A stretch of DNA of 64,000 bases from RPQJ01 sp963731105. Lineage in GTDB: Bacteria; Pseudomonadota; Gammaproteobacteria; Steroidobacterales; Steroidobacteraceae. This document shows positions 9,386-18,241 of this stretch, piece by piece. The stretch is taken from positions 62,001 through 126,000 of the forward strand of contig CAVSUM010000016.1 in NCBI GenBank assembly GCA_963731105.1. The letters are read 5' to 3'. Below the pieces are notes generated by a model, which did no database searches, had not been told where the DNA came from, and saw nothing but the letters and a program-made list of their open reading frames with translations. Both the position numbers and the translations under genes were made by a program. Every line of letters starts with the position of its first letter. Within the stretch, counting starts at the first letter, position 1.

Positions 9386-10294
9386 CTACTCCGTCGGCTT
9401 GAACACGATCTCGAGGCGGCGCTCGAAGGCGCGCGGGTCGCGCGGCGCCGGCAGCGGCGAAGCACGATACACCGCCGTGGTGATCGACTCGCGCACGGCC
9501 TGGTCACCGTTGCAGGCGCCGAGCTTCACGTCCACCACGGTCCCGCCTGGCGCCTGCGTCACGTACAGCGTGCACTGCAGGCCGGCGCGGGCCGAGGGCG
9601 GTCGCATCCAGTTGCGCTCGATGGTCTGCACCAGCAGGGCGCGGTATTCGTCGACCACGCCGGAGCGGGCCACCGCGGCACCCTCCTCTTCCTCGGCCAG
9701 CGCGCGCTGCAGGGCCGCCTCGCGCTCGGACTTGAGCTTGGTATCACGCTCGGCCTGCGCCTGCTCGTCGGCCTTGCGCTTCGCCTCTGTCGCCTCAGCC
9801 TGCTTGCGTTCCGAGTCCTCGGCCGCCTTGCGCTTCAACTCGGCCTCGTTCGCGCGCTTGCGCTCGGCCGCCTCGGCCTGGCGCTGCTGCGCGGCCGCCT
9901 GTTCCTTCGCCTGCTGGGCCTCGCGCTCGGCCACGGCACGCTCCTCGACCTGCTTGCGCTCCCGTGCGGTCTCGGCTGCGCGTTCCGCCGCAGCGACGTC
10001 CTCGATCTTCCGCTCCTGCGGCGGTTCCGCGACCGGCTTGGGCGGCGGCGGCAACTCGGCAGCCTCTTGGGCAACCGCCGGCGCAGGCGTCGTCGGCGCG
10101 GGTGTCGCGCGCGGATCCGGCAGACGCCTGGTCGCCACCGGACCGTCCACGAAATAGCCCTCGATGGCCAGCTCGACGGGCGGTTGCGCCGTCGACCAGC
10201 GCAGCGCGGCCAGCGCCAGCACGCCCACCAGCGCCAGGTGCAGCGCCGCGGAGCCCGCCAGCGGCCGCAGGTGCTCGTGGAAAAAGCCCTGCAT
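9386..10294 (-). CDS. tolA: Cell envelope protein TolA
   Basis: Inner-membrane protein that spans the periplasm and transmits proton-motive force from TolQR. One N-terminal membrane segment (about 14-34) is followed by a proline-rich stretch, then about 120 residues of Ala/Glu/Lys/Arg-rich helix (TolA-II), and a C-terminal TonB-like domain (from VDEYRALLVQTIERNW). It has 302 residues and lies 3 nt from tolR and 13 nt from tolB. Confidence 0.95.
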   Translation of the reverse strand: MQGFFHEHLRPLAGSAALHLALVGVLALAALRWSTAQPPVELAIEGYFVDGPVATRRLPDPRATPAPTTPAPAVAQEAAELPPPPKPVAEPPQERKIEDVAAAERAAETARERKQVEERAVAEREAQQAKEQAAAQQRQAEAAERKRANEAELKRKAAEDSERKQAEATEAKRKADEQAQAERDTKLKSEREAALQRALAEEEEGAAVARSGVVDEYRALLVQTIERNWMRPPSARAGLQCTLYVTQAPGGTVVDVKLGACNGDQAVRESITTAVYRASPLPAPRDPRAFERRLEIVFKPTE

Positions 10295-10297
10295 CGC

Positions 10298-10747
10298 TCA
10301 GCGCTTCCCGCTCTGGCGCGGTTCCGGCGCCGGGGATTCGGTGGCAAATCCCACCTTCTGCGCCCCGGCTTGCTGCAGCAGCGACATGCCTTCCACGACC
10401 CGCCCGTATGCGACTGTCCTGTCTGCCTTGACCAGCACGGGACGCTCAGGTTCCCGGCGCAGCACCGCAGCGGCCAGTTCCAGCACCTCCGCCGGCTGCA
10501 GTGCGACCTTCGGATCGCCGATGTTGAGGTACATGTCGCCGTCGACGTCGACACTCAGCACCAGCGGGTCCTTGTCCGACGGCAGCGGCTCGGCCGCGGC
10601 TTTCGGCAGGTCTACCTGGATGCCTGCGCTCAGCATCGGCGCCGTGACCATGAAGATGATCAACAACACCAGCATCACGTCGATGTACGGCACGACGTTG
10701 ATCTCGCCCATCAGCCGCCGCCCGCGATTGCGCCTCATCGGTTCCAT
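10298..10747 (-). CDS. tolR: Proton-channel protein TolR
   Basis: Biopolymer-transport (ExbD/TolR) family, 149 residues. A short cytoplasmic N-terminus (INVVPYIDVMLVLLIIFM) leads into a single membrane helix with the conserved proton-path Asp in YIDVML. A periplasmic domain follows. It works with TolQ as the energy-converting stator, and the two genes are 3 nt apart. Confidence 0.96.
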   Translation of the reverse strand: MEPMRRNRGRRLMGEINVVPYIDVMLVLLIIFMVTAPMLSAGIQVDLPKAAAEPLPSDKDPLVLSVDVDGDMYLNIGDPKVALQPAEVLELAAAVLRREPERPVLVKADRTVAYGRVVEGMSLLQQAGAQKVGFATESPAPEPRQSGKR

Positions 10748-10750
10748 GGC

Positions 10751-11425
10751 CTAGCCCGGCTGCCCCGCGTGCCGCTGCAGGATGGTGGAGAACTCCTCCA
10801 TGAACGCGTCGTAGCGCAGCTCGAGGCGGCCCACCTGGTCGGCGAAGCGGTTGAACGCCACCACCGCCGGGATGGCCGCGAACAGGCCCATCGCCGTGGC
10901 AATCAGCGCCTCGGCGATGCCCGGTGCGACCATCGCGAGCGTCGCCTGCTGCACGTTCCCGAGCCCCTGGAACGCGCTCATGATGCCCCACACCGTGCCG
11001 AACAGGCCGACATACGGGCTGGTCGAGCCGATGGTCGCGAGCGTCGACAGGTTCTGCTCCAGCCGGTCGGTCTCGCGCAACTGCGCCACGCGCATCGCGC
11101 GCCGCGAGCCCTCGAGCAACGGTGCGCCGCCAATGCCCACCTGCTTGCGCAGCCGAGAGAACTCGCGGAAGCCCGCGACGAACACGCCGGCCATGCCGGT
11201 CGGCGCGCCCGCCTCCAGCGACTTGTACAGCGCCGCGAGGTCGCCGCCCGACCAGAACTGCTCCTCGAAGCGGTCCGCCGCCAGGCGCTCGGCTTCGACC
11301 AGCTTGCGCTTGCGCAAGATGATCGCCCAGGAGACGACCGACGCGCCCACCAGCAGCGCCATCACGAACTGCACGATCAGGCTGGCCTGCAGGATCAGGT
11401 CGAGTGCGGAATGGTCACCGATCAT
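10751..11425 (-). CDS. tolQ: Proton-channel protein TolQ
   Basis: ExbB/TolQ-type inner-membrane protein, 224 residues, with three membrane helices (about 13-35, 130-152 and 167-190). The signature GLFGTVWGIMSAFQGLG lies near residue 139. It is the first gene of the Tol operon here. The ybgC thioesterase that usually sits between ruvB and tolQ is absent; the gap to ruvB is only 9 nt. Confidence 0.96.
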   Translation of the reverse strand: MIGDHSALDLILQASLIVQFVMALLVGASVVSWAIILRKRKLVEAERLAADRFEEQFWSGGDLAALYKSLEAGAPTGMAGVFVAGFREFSRLRKQVGIGGAPLLEGSRRAMRVAQLRETDRLEQNLSTLATIGSTSPYVGLFGTVWGIMSAFQGLGNVQQATLAMVAPGIAEALIATAMGLFAAIPAVVAFNRFADQVGRLELRYDAFMEEFSTILQRHAGQPG

Positions 11426-11434
11426 GAAGCGTCC

Positions 11435-12475
11435 TCAGGCGTCGAACAGGCCCAGGTTGCCGGCGCGCTCGATCGCGGGCGGCGCCAGGCCGAAATGCAG
11501 GTAGGCGTTGCGCGTGGCGACGCGGCCGCGCGCGGTGCGCATGATGAAGCCCTGCTGGATCAGGAACGGCTCGATCACGTCCTCGATGGTGCCGCGCTCC
11601 TCGCCGAGTGCCGCGGCGAGCGAGTCCACGCCGACCGGGCCACCGTCGAACTTCTCGATGATGGTCAGCATCAGGCGCCGGTCCATCGGGTCGAAGCCCT
11701 GCGGGTCCACGTCGAGCAGGTCGAGCGCGGCCTGCGCCACGGACTCGGTGACGTGGCCCTGGGCCTTCACCTCGGCGAAATCGCGCACGCGACGCAGCAG
11801 GCGATTGGCGATGCGTGGCGTGCCGCGCGAACGCTCGGCGATGCGCGCGGCCCCCGCCGCGTCGACCGGCACGCCGAGGATGCGCGCCGAGCGCTCGACG
11901 ATGCGCTGCAGGTCGTCGTGGCCATAGAACTCGAGCCGCTGCACGATGCCGAAGCGGTCGCGCAGCGGCGAGGTCAGCAGGCCGGCGCGCGTGGTGGCGC
12001 CGACCAGCGTGAACGGCGGCAGGTCGATCTTGATCGAGCGCGCGCCCGGGCCCTCGCCGATCATGATGTCGAGCTGGAAGTCCTCCAGCGCCGGGTAGAG
12101 GATTTCCTCGACCACCGGGCTCAGCCGATGGATCTCGTCGACGAACAGCACCTCGTTCGCCTGCAGGTTGGTGAGCAGCGCCGCCAGGTCGCCCGGGCGC
12201 TCGAGCACCGGGCCGGAGGTCTGCTTGAAGCCGGCCCCCAGCTCGTTCGCAATGACATGAGCGAGCGTGGTCTTGCCGAGGCCCGGCGGGCCGAAGATCA
12301 GCACGTGGTCCAGCGCGTCGCGGCGCTGGCGGGCCGCGGTGATGAAGATCTCCAGCTGCGCCTTGACGGCCGGCTGGCCGACGTAGTCGGCGAGCGTCTT
12401 CGGCCGCACCGCGCGGTCGTAGGTTTCGTCCTCGCGCTGGCTGCCAGTGGCAATGACGCGGTCCTGCTCGATCAT
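11435..12475 (-). CDS. ruvB: Holliday junction helicase RuvB
   Basis: Hexameric AAA+ motor of branch migration. The start MIEQDRVIA matches the family N-terminus and lies 16 nt after ruvA; an upstream in-frame ATG would overlap ruvA. Visible motifs are Walker A GPPGLGKT, Walker B LFVDEIHRL, sensor GATTRAG, and the C-terminal winged helix ending in FGLAPP. Length is 346 residues. Confidence 0.97.
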   Translation of the reverse strand: MIEQDRVIATGSQREDETYDRAVRPKTLADYVGQPAVKAQLEIFITAARQRRDALDHVLIFGPPGLGKTTLAHVIANELGAGFKQTSGPVLERPGDLAALLTNLQANEVLFVDEIHRLSPVVEEILYPALEDFQLDIMIGEGPGARSIKIDLPPFTLVGATTRAGLLTSPLRDRFGIVQRLEFYGHDDLQRIVERSARILGVPVDAAGAARIAERSRGTPRIANRLLRRVRDFAEVKAQGHVTESVAQAALDLLDVDPQGFDPMDRRLMLTIIEKFDGGPVGVDSLAAALGEERGTIEDVIEPFLIQQGFIMRTARGRVATRNAYLHFGLAPPAIERAGNLGLFDA

Positions 12476-12491
12476 GGCGCGTTCCGTCCCG

Positions 12492-13088
12492 TCACGATGC
12501 CGCGGCACGCAGCGCGTGGCGGATGAGTTCCTCGGTCGAGGTCACCGCCGGATCGACTTTCTGCAGCAGCCGCGTGACCTCCGGCGGCTTGTAGCCCAGC
12601 GCGACCAGTGCCGCGAACGCCTCGGCCTGCGCACCGGCGGGCCCCGTGGCCGGCGGGCCGCCCGGAACGAAATCCGGCCCGGCCAGCGCCTTGAGGCGGT
12701 CGCGCATCTCGATCACCAGCCGCTCAGCCGTCTTGCGGCCGATGCCCGGCACGCGCACCAGCGAGGCAACGTCCTGTGCCTCGATACAGCGGTGGAACTG
12801 GTCCACCGTGACGCCGGACAGGATGGCCAGCGCGATCCGCGGCCCGACGCCCGAGACCTTGATCAGCTCACGGAACAGGCTGCGTTCGCGCTCGGTGCCG
12901 AAGCCGAACAGCACGTGCGCGTCCTCGCGCACCACCAGGTGGGTGTGCAACTGCACCTCGGCGCCCAGCGCCGGCAGGCCGTAGAACGTGGACATCGGCG
13001 CCTCGAGTTCGTAACCGACGCCGCCGACGTCGATCACCAGCTGCGGCGGGTGCTTGGCCGCCAGGCGGCCGCGCAGGAAGCCGATCAC
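12492..13088 (-). CDS. ruvA: Holliday junction protein RuvA
   Basis: Tetrameric junction-binding subunit of RuvAB. The GTG start (MIGFLRGRL) overlaps the ruvC stop (GTGA). It has an N-terminal OB fold, two helix-hairpin-helix motifs (KVSGVGPRIALAIL and RVPGIGRKTAERL), a linker, and a C-terminal RuvB-contact domain (ALVALGYKPPEV). Length is 198 residues. Confidence 0.96.
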   Translation of the reverse strand: MIGFLRGRLAAKHPPQLVIDVGGVGYELEAPMSTFYGLPALGAEVQLHTHLVVREDAHVLFGFGTERERSLFRELIKVSGVGPRIALAILSGVTVDQFHRCIEAQDVASLVRVPGIGRKTAERLVIEMRDRLKALAGPDFVPGGPPATGPAGAQAEAFAALVALGYKPPEVTRLLQKVDPAVTSTEELIRHALRAAAS

Positions 13089-13618
13089 GCCCGCGTCCCC
13101 GCGCTGCCCACCGCCAGGCGCATCTCGCGCGAATACGCGTGGCACAGGGCGATGCCGATCGCGTCGGCCGCGTCGGCGCCGAGTTCGCCCTGCAGCTTGA
13201 GCAGCGTCCGCACCATCAATTGCACCTGCTCCTTCGGCGCTCCGCCCTGCCCCACGACTGCGAGCTTGACTTCGCGCGGCGCGTATTCGAACACCTCCGG
13301 ATCGCCGGAGAACACGGCACACAGCGCCGCGCCGCGCGCCTGGCCGAGCTTGAGCGCGCTGTCGGCGTTGCGATGCATGAACACGCGCTCGATGGCGACC
13401 TCGCCCGGCACGTATTCACGCATCAACTCGAGCACACCCTCGTAGATCTGTCGCAGCCGCGGGGGGAATTCCGCCCCGCTGGTACGGATGGCGCCGCTCA
13501 CGACGTAGCGTGCGTCGCCCGCCACCCAGTCGATGACGCCGAAGCCGGTCGCCTGCGAGCCGGGGTCGAGGCCAAGGATGCGGACCGAGCCGCCACGCGT
13601 CGTCGTCGGCCGCGGCAT
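13085..13618 (-). CDS. ruvC: Crossover junction endonuclease RuvC
   Basis: Dimeric resolvase of Holliday junctions. Catalytic acids are visible in ILGLDPGS (Asp), VAIERVF (Glu) and ADAADAIGIAL (Asp pair). The ATG chosen gives MPRPTTTRGGSVRILG, about ten residues longer than most homologues; the codon at the usual start is GTC and cannot initiate. Length is 177 residues. First gene of ruvCAB. Confidence 0.94.
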   Translation of the reverse strand: MPRPTTTRGGSVRILGLDPGSQATGFGVIDWVAGDARYVVSGAIRTSGAEFPPRLRQIYEGVLELMREYVPGEVAIERVFMHRNADSALKLGQARGAALCAVFSGDPEVFEYAPREVKLAVVGQGGAPKEQVQLMVRTLLKLQGELGADAADAIGIALCHAYSREMRLAVGSAGTRA

Positions 13619-13708
13619 GAGCGCCCAGCGCCGGCCACTGCGATTCAGCCTGGGCAAGCTCGCACCCCACGGGATCCGGAATTACGTCGCGCTATCATAC
13701 CCGACGCC

Positions 13709-15824
13709 GTGAAACACGCCGAGTTCGACATCGACCGACAGTCGCCGCCGGTGCAGGCCGCCGCGGCCTTGCTGCGCGTCGCTGCGCCGGCGGAGGACGT
13801 GGAGCGCAGCCTCGAGCTCGCCGGCGTGCTGGCGCAGCTGCAAGCCGACGACCCGTTGCTGCTCGCGGGGCTGCTCGTGCCCTGCCTCGCTGCGGTCGAG
13901 CAGGACGCCGAACGGACAGCCGCCGTGTTCGGTGACGGGGCCGTGCGACTGGCGCGCGAACTGCAGCGCATTGCGGACAGTGGCATCCCGGCGGGCTGGA
14001 ACCCAGGTGAGTCGCTGAAGCCCGCCCAGGCCGAAGGCCTGCGCAAGCTGCTGCTGTCGCTCGCCTCCGACGTGCGGCTGGTGCTGCTGCGCCTGGCCGA
14101 GCAGCTGGTGAAGCTGCGGCACCTGAAGGACGCCCCGCTCGAGGAGCAGCAGCGCGCGGCGCTCGAGACCCGCGAGATCTACGCGCCGCTCGCCAATCGC
14201 CTCGGGATCTGGCACGTGAAGTGGGAACTCGAGGACCTCGCCTTCCGCTTCAGCCAGCCCGACGACTACAAGCGCATCGCCGGCTGGCTGCGCACCAAGC
14301 GCGGCGAGCGCGAGCGCTACATCGAGGACGTGCGCCGCGACCTGGCGCGTGAACTCGACAAGGCGGGCGTCCACGGCGAGATCACCGGCCGGCCGAAGCA
14401 CATCTACAGCATCTGGCGCAAGATGCAGCGCAAGGGCCTCGCGTTCGAGCAGGTGATGGACGTGCTCGCGGTGCGCATCCAGGTCGAGAGCATCGCCGAC
14501 TGCTACGCGGCGCTCGGCCTGGTGCACAGCCTGTGGCCCTACATCCCCGGCGAGTTCGACGACTACATCGCCACGCCCAAGGAGAACAACTATCGCTCGC
14601 TGCACACCGCGGTGGTCGGGCCCGCGCGCCTGCCGCTCGAGGTGCAGATCCGCACCCGCGAGATGCACGAGCACGCCGAGCTCGGCGTCGCGGCCCACTG
14701 GCAGTACAAGGAAGGACGCAAGGCCGAGGCGAGCTTCCAGCAGAAGATCAACTGGCTGCGCCAGCTGCTCGAGCCCGCGGCCCGCACCGGCGCCGAGCCC
14801 GACCTGCTCGACGGCCTGCAGGCCGAGCTGTTCGAGGACCGCGTCTACGCGCTGAGCCCGCGTGGCGAGGTCGTGGACCTGCCGCAGAGGCGCCACGCCG
14901 CTCGACTTCGCCTATCACGTGCACACCAACCTCGGGCATCGCTGCCGGGGCGCGCGGGTCAACGGCCGCATGGTGTCGCTCGACCACCGGCTCGCGAACG
15001 GCGACAGCGTCGAGATCATCACCGGCAAGCAGCCGAACCCGAGCCGCGACTGGCTGGTGCCGTCGCTCGGGTTCCTGGCGTCGCAGCGCAATCGCGCCAA
15101 GGTGCGCAGCTGGTTCCGCAAGCTCGACGAAGGGCAGAACCGCGAGCAGGGCCGCGAGATGCTCGAGCGCGAACTCGACCGCCTGGGCGTGCGCGCCCCG
15201 CCGCTGCCGGAGATCCTGGCCGAACTGGGCCTGCCGAACCTGGACGCGCTGTACATCGGCCTCGGCGAAGGCGAACTGACGCTGGCGCAGGTGGCCGGCG
15301 CCGTGCATCGACGCCTGCGCGAGCACGAGCCGCCGAAGCCGAAGACCCTGAAGCCCGCGGCGACGGGCCAGCCGAGCGGCATGACGGTCGACGGCGTCGG
15401 CGACCTGCTCAGCACCATCGCGAGGTGCTGCCGGCCGGTGCCGCCCGAACCCATCGCCGGCTACATCACGCTCGGGCGCGGCGTGAGCATCCATCGCGCG
15501 GACTGCGCCAACCTGCTGCGCATGCGCGACGCGCAGCCGCAGCGCGTGCTGGCCGTGGACTGGGGCCGAGGCTCGCCGGAGCGCACCTTCCCGGCGGCGA
15601 TCGTGATTCACGCTTTCGACCGCAAGGGGCTCGCGCGCGACGTGTCCGGCGTGCTGGCGGACGAGCACATCAGCATCGCCGGCATGACCTTGACCACCAA
15701 CCCGGCGGAAAACACCGCGAAGGTCGACCTCACGGTGACCGTGCACGGCCTGGACGAACTGAGCCGGCTGCTGACCCGCTTCGCGGGCCTGCCGAACGTG
15801 ATCAGCGCCCGACGGCGCAACTGA
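13709..15824 (+). CDS. relA: GTP pyrophosphokinase RelA, one frameshift
   Basis: Ribosome-associated (p)ppGpp synthetase. The pseudo-hydrolase domain (about 20-180) has lost the HD pair (LLVPCLAA where the HD motif would be), which marks RelA and not SpoT. The synthetase domain (about 220-370) carries FDDYIATPKENNYRSLHT. TGS, helical, zinc-finger (ARCCRPVPP) and ACT domains follow. The GTG start gives VKHAEFDID. The frame breaks near 14886-14890, where one extra base sits between VVDLPQ and GATPLDFAYHVHTN. Restored, it is about 704 residues. All domains are intact, so a sequencing indel is likely. Confidence 0.93.
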
Positions 15825-15837
15825 GGGAGCCGTGACG

Positions 15838-16266
15838 ATGCCGAAGTGGTTGAGGATCGCGCTGCTGCTCGCCATTGCGGTTGCAGTGCTGCAATGGATG
15901 GAGTCTCGACCGCGGCAGGTCGAGCCGCGCGCGAACGGCGGCGTGGCGGCCGAAGCTCCGTCGACTGATGACGCGGCTCGCGCCAATCGCTATCCCGGAT
16001 TCCTGCCGCCCGAGGCCGTCGCCACCCTCGAGCAGATCGAGCGTGGCGGCCCGTTCCCGTACGAGCGCGACGGCAGCGTGTTCCAGAATCGCGAGCGCCA
16101 CCTGCCGGACCAGCCGCGCGGCTACTATCGCGAGTACACGGTGGCGACGCCGGGGGCGCGGGACCGCGGGGCACGGCGCATCGTGACCGGCGGCCAGCCG
16201 CCCGAGGTGTACTACTACACCGACGACCACTACCGCTCGTTCCGGCGCGTGGAGATTGAGCGATGA
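15838..16266 (+). CDS. Barnase-family ribonuclease with N-terminal membrane anchor or signal
   Basis: Predicted guanyl-specific RNase. Residues 5-20 form a hydrophobic segment (LRIALLLAIAVAVLQW) with no clear cleavage motif. The C-terminal half has the barnase/N1 pattern: FPYERDGSVFQNRE, YREYTV (candidate general base Glu), GARRIV (Arg) and YTDDHYRSFRRV (catalytic His). GGGAG lies 8 nt before the ATG; a GTG at 15832 is an alternative start. It follows relA by 13 nt, and its stop overlaps the next start (ATGA). The next gene is a barstar homologue, which supports the call. Confidence 0.85.
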   Translation: MPKWLRIALLLAIAVAVLQWMESRPRQVEPRANGGVAAEAPSTDDAARANRYPGFLPPEAVATLEQIERGGPFPYERDGSVFQNRERHLPDQPRGYYREYTVATPGARDRGARRIVTGGQPPEVYYYTDDHYRSFRRVEIER

Positions 16267-16670
16267 GTGAATCCAGCGAGCGCGACGAATCGCTGCCGCC
16301 GCCGGCAGTGCAGTCGGTCGAGATGACGCCGGCGGCGGCCACCGCCGTCGCGGCCCTGGCCGCCTCTCTGGGTCTCGAGGCGATACGCATCGACTTCGCA
16401 GGCTGCCAGGACAAGGCCGGCTTCCTCGAGCGAATCGCCGCAGCACTCGGATTCCCGGCCTGGTTCGGGGACAACTGGGACGCGTTCTACGACTGCCTCG
16501 CCGACCTGTCGTGGCGCCCGGGCCAGGGATGGGTGCTGATCCTCGAGAACGTGCACGACCTGCGCCTTGCCGCGCCGGATGTGCTCGACACCGCACTGGC
16601 GATCATGGGTGACGCCGCGCTCGCCTGGGACGAGCGCGGCCTGCCGCTGCGGGTGCTGGTCGCCGCCTGA
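16263..16670 (+). CDS. Barstar-family RNase inhibitor
   Basis: Cytoplasmic inhibitor expected to plug the active site of the upstream RNase. The barstar fold shows as IDFAGCQDKAGFLERIAAAL, then FPAWFGDNWDAFYDCLADL, where the acidic DNWDAFYD helix is the barnase-binding surface, and a C-terminal strand LPLRVLV. It has 135 residues, including a ~40-residue N-terminal extension not needed by barstar. The start overlaps the RNase stop (ATGA), so inhibitor and enzyme are co-translated. Confidence 0.88.
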   Translation: MSESSERDESLPPPAVQSVEMTPAAATAVAALAASLGLEAIRIDFAGCQDKAGFLERIAAALGFPAWFGDNWDAFYDCLADLSWRPGQGWVLILENVHDLRLAAPDVLDTALAIMGDAALAWDERGLPLRVLVAA

Positions 16671-16682
16671 GCGGCGACTCGA

Positions 16683-18116
16683 TCAGCGGTTCGGGATGTC
16701 GATCGCGCGCTTGTCGGCGTGCAGCGCCGCCTCGTGCAGCGCTTCGCTCAGCGTCGGGTGGGCGTGGATGGTGCGCTGCAGGTCCTCGGCGCTCGCCGAG
16801 TACTCGAGCGCCAGCACCGCCTCCGCGATCAGCTCGCCGGCCATGGGCCCGATGATGTGCACGCCGAGGATCTCGTCGTCGTCCTGCGCGGCGATCAGCT
16901 TGGCGAACCCCGCCGGCGCCTCCATGGCGCGCGCGCGGCCGCTGGCCATGAACGGGAAGCTGCCGACCTTGTAGGCACGGCCGGTCTTTTTCACTTCTTC
17001 TTCGGTGAGGCCCACCCACGCAATCTCGGGCGCGGTGTAGATCACCGACGGTATGGCCTTGTAGTTGACCTCGGACACCTTGCCGGCGATCAGGTCGCCG
17101 ACCATCACGCCCTCTTCCTTGCCCTTGTGCGCGAGCATCGGGCCCCGCACCACGTCGCCGACGGCCCATACGTTCGGCGCGCCGGTGCGGCACTCGTGGT
17201 CGACCTTGACGAAGCCGCGCTCATCGAGCTCCACGCCGGTGCCCTCGCCCAGCAACCCGCTGGTGAACGGGCGGCGGCCGATCGCGACCACGACCTTGTC
17301 CACCGTGACTGTCTGCGCACCGGCGGCATCGGCGTACTCGAGCGTCACGCCGTCCTTGCCGGCCTTGGCGCCACTCACCTTGGCGCCGAGGCGGATATCG
17401 AGACCCTGCTTCTTGAAGTGCTTGAGCGCTTCCTTCGCGACCTGCTGGTCCGCCATCCACAGGAACTGCTCCATGGCCTCGAGCACCACCACCTCCGCAC
17501 CGAGCCGGCGCCAGACGCTGCCGAGCTCGAGGCCGATCACGCCGGCGCCGATCACGCCGAGGCGCTTCGGCACGGTGTCGAACTCGAGCGCGCCCCAGGA
17601 GTCGACGACCTGCTTGCCGTCGAACGGCACGGACTTCAATTCCATCGGCACCGAGCCGCTCGCGAGCACCACGTGCTTCGCGGCCAGCTGCTGCGTCTTG
17701 CCGTCGAGTGCGGTGTACTCGACGCGGTTGCCGGACAGCAGCTTGCCGTGGCCCTGCAGCCCGGTGACGCCCGCCGACTTGAACAGCCCGGTGATGCCCA
17801 TCGTCGACGCCTTGACGATCTTCGCCTTGCGCTTCTGCATGGTGGCGACGTCGAACTCGAGGCCGCCGACCTTGATGCCGTGCGCACCGAACTCGGCCTG
17901 CGCGCGGTGGTACAGCTCCGACGACTCCAGCAGCGCCTTGGACGGGATGCACCCGGCGTTGAGGCAGGTGCCGCCGAAGGCGTGGCTGCCGTCGTAGTTC
18001 TTCCACTCGTCGATGCAGGCCACCTTGAGCCCGTTCTGCGCCGCGCGGATCGCGCAGGGGTAGCCGGCCGGGCCGGCGCCGATGACGATGACGTCGAAGG
18101 AGGTGGAGTCAGACAT
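16683..18116 (-). CDS. lpd: Dihydrolipoyl dehydrogenase (E3)
   Basis: Re-oxidises dihydrolipoamide of the 2-oxoglutarate dehydrogenase complex with NAD+. FAD motif VIGAGPAGYPCA, redox disulfide GGTCLNAGCIPSK, NAD motif VIGAGVIGLELG, and the active-site His-Glu pair in HAHPTLSEALHEA are all present. Length is 477 residues. It is third in sucA-sucB-lpd. A 98-bp palindromic element separates it from sucB, and GGAG lies before its ATG. Confidence 0.96.
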   Translation of the reverse strand: MSDSTSFDVIVIGAGPAGYPCAIRAAQNGLKVACIDEWKNYDGSHAFGGTCLNAGCIPSKALLESSELYHRAQAEFGAHGIKVGGLEFDVATMQKRKAKIVKASTMGITGLFKSAGVTGLQGHGKLLSGNRVEYTALDGKTQQLAAKHVVLASGSVPMELKSVPFDGKQVVDSWGALEFDTVPKRLGVIGAGVIGLELGSVWRRLGAEVVVLEAMEQFLWMADQQVAKEALKHFKKQGLDIRLGAKVSGAKAGKDGVTLEYADAAGAQTVTVDKVVVAIGRRPFTSGLLGEGTGVELDERGFVKVDHECRTGAPNVWAVGDVVRGPMLAHKGKEEGVMVGDLIAGKVSEVNYKAIPSVIYTAPEIAWVGLTEEEVKKTGRAYKVGSFPFMASGRARAMEAPAGFAKLIAAQDDDEILGVHIIGPMAGELIAEAVLALEYSASAEDLQRTIHAHPTLSEALHEAALHADKRAIDIPNR

Positions 18117-18136
18117 GGGAGCTCCAAGAGAAGAAA

Positions 18137-18234
18137 GGGGGTAATGATCAGGGGGTAGGGGGTAGTGCGAGAAGCAGGAACGGCTGGCGCAGCCAGCCTC
18201 CTCTACTACCCCCTACCCCCTGATCATTACCCCC
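18137..18234. repeat. Heptamer-armed palindromic element, G-type copy 1 (sucB-lpd gap)
   Basis: Left arm 18137-18166 reads GGGGGTA-ATGATCA-GGGGGTA-GGGGGTA-GT, and 18205-18234 is its exact inverse. Inside is a second perfect hairpin, GGCTGGC-GCA-GCCAGCC. The element starts 7 nt after the sucB stop and ends 20 nt before the lpd ATG, filling the gap. The same arms occur at 53339 and 56109. Confidence 0.95.
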
Positions 18235-18241
18235 TTGTTTT

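Noticed and set aside
8903..12526. A very long open frame (over 1200 codons) on the plus strand opposite tolQRAB and ruvB
   Set aside because: It is antisense to seven well-supported genes and has the Arg/His/Leu-rich composition expected when high-GC codons are read backwards. It has no domain and no ribosome-binding site.
13139..13708. An N-terminal extension of relA reading back over ruvC
   Set aside because: It is antisense to ruvC; the family N-terminus begins at the GTG at 13709.
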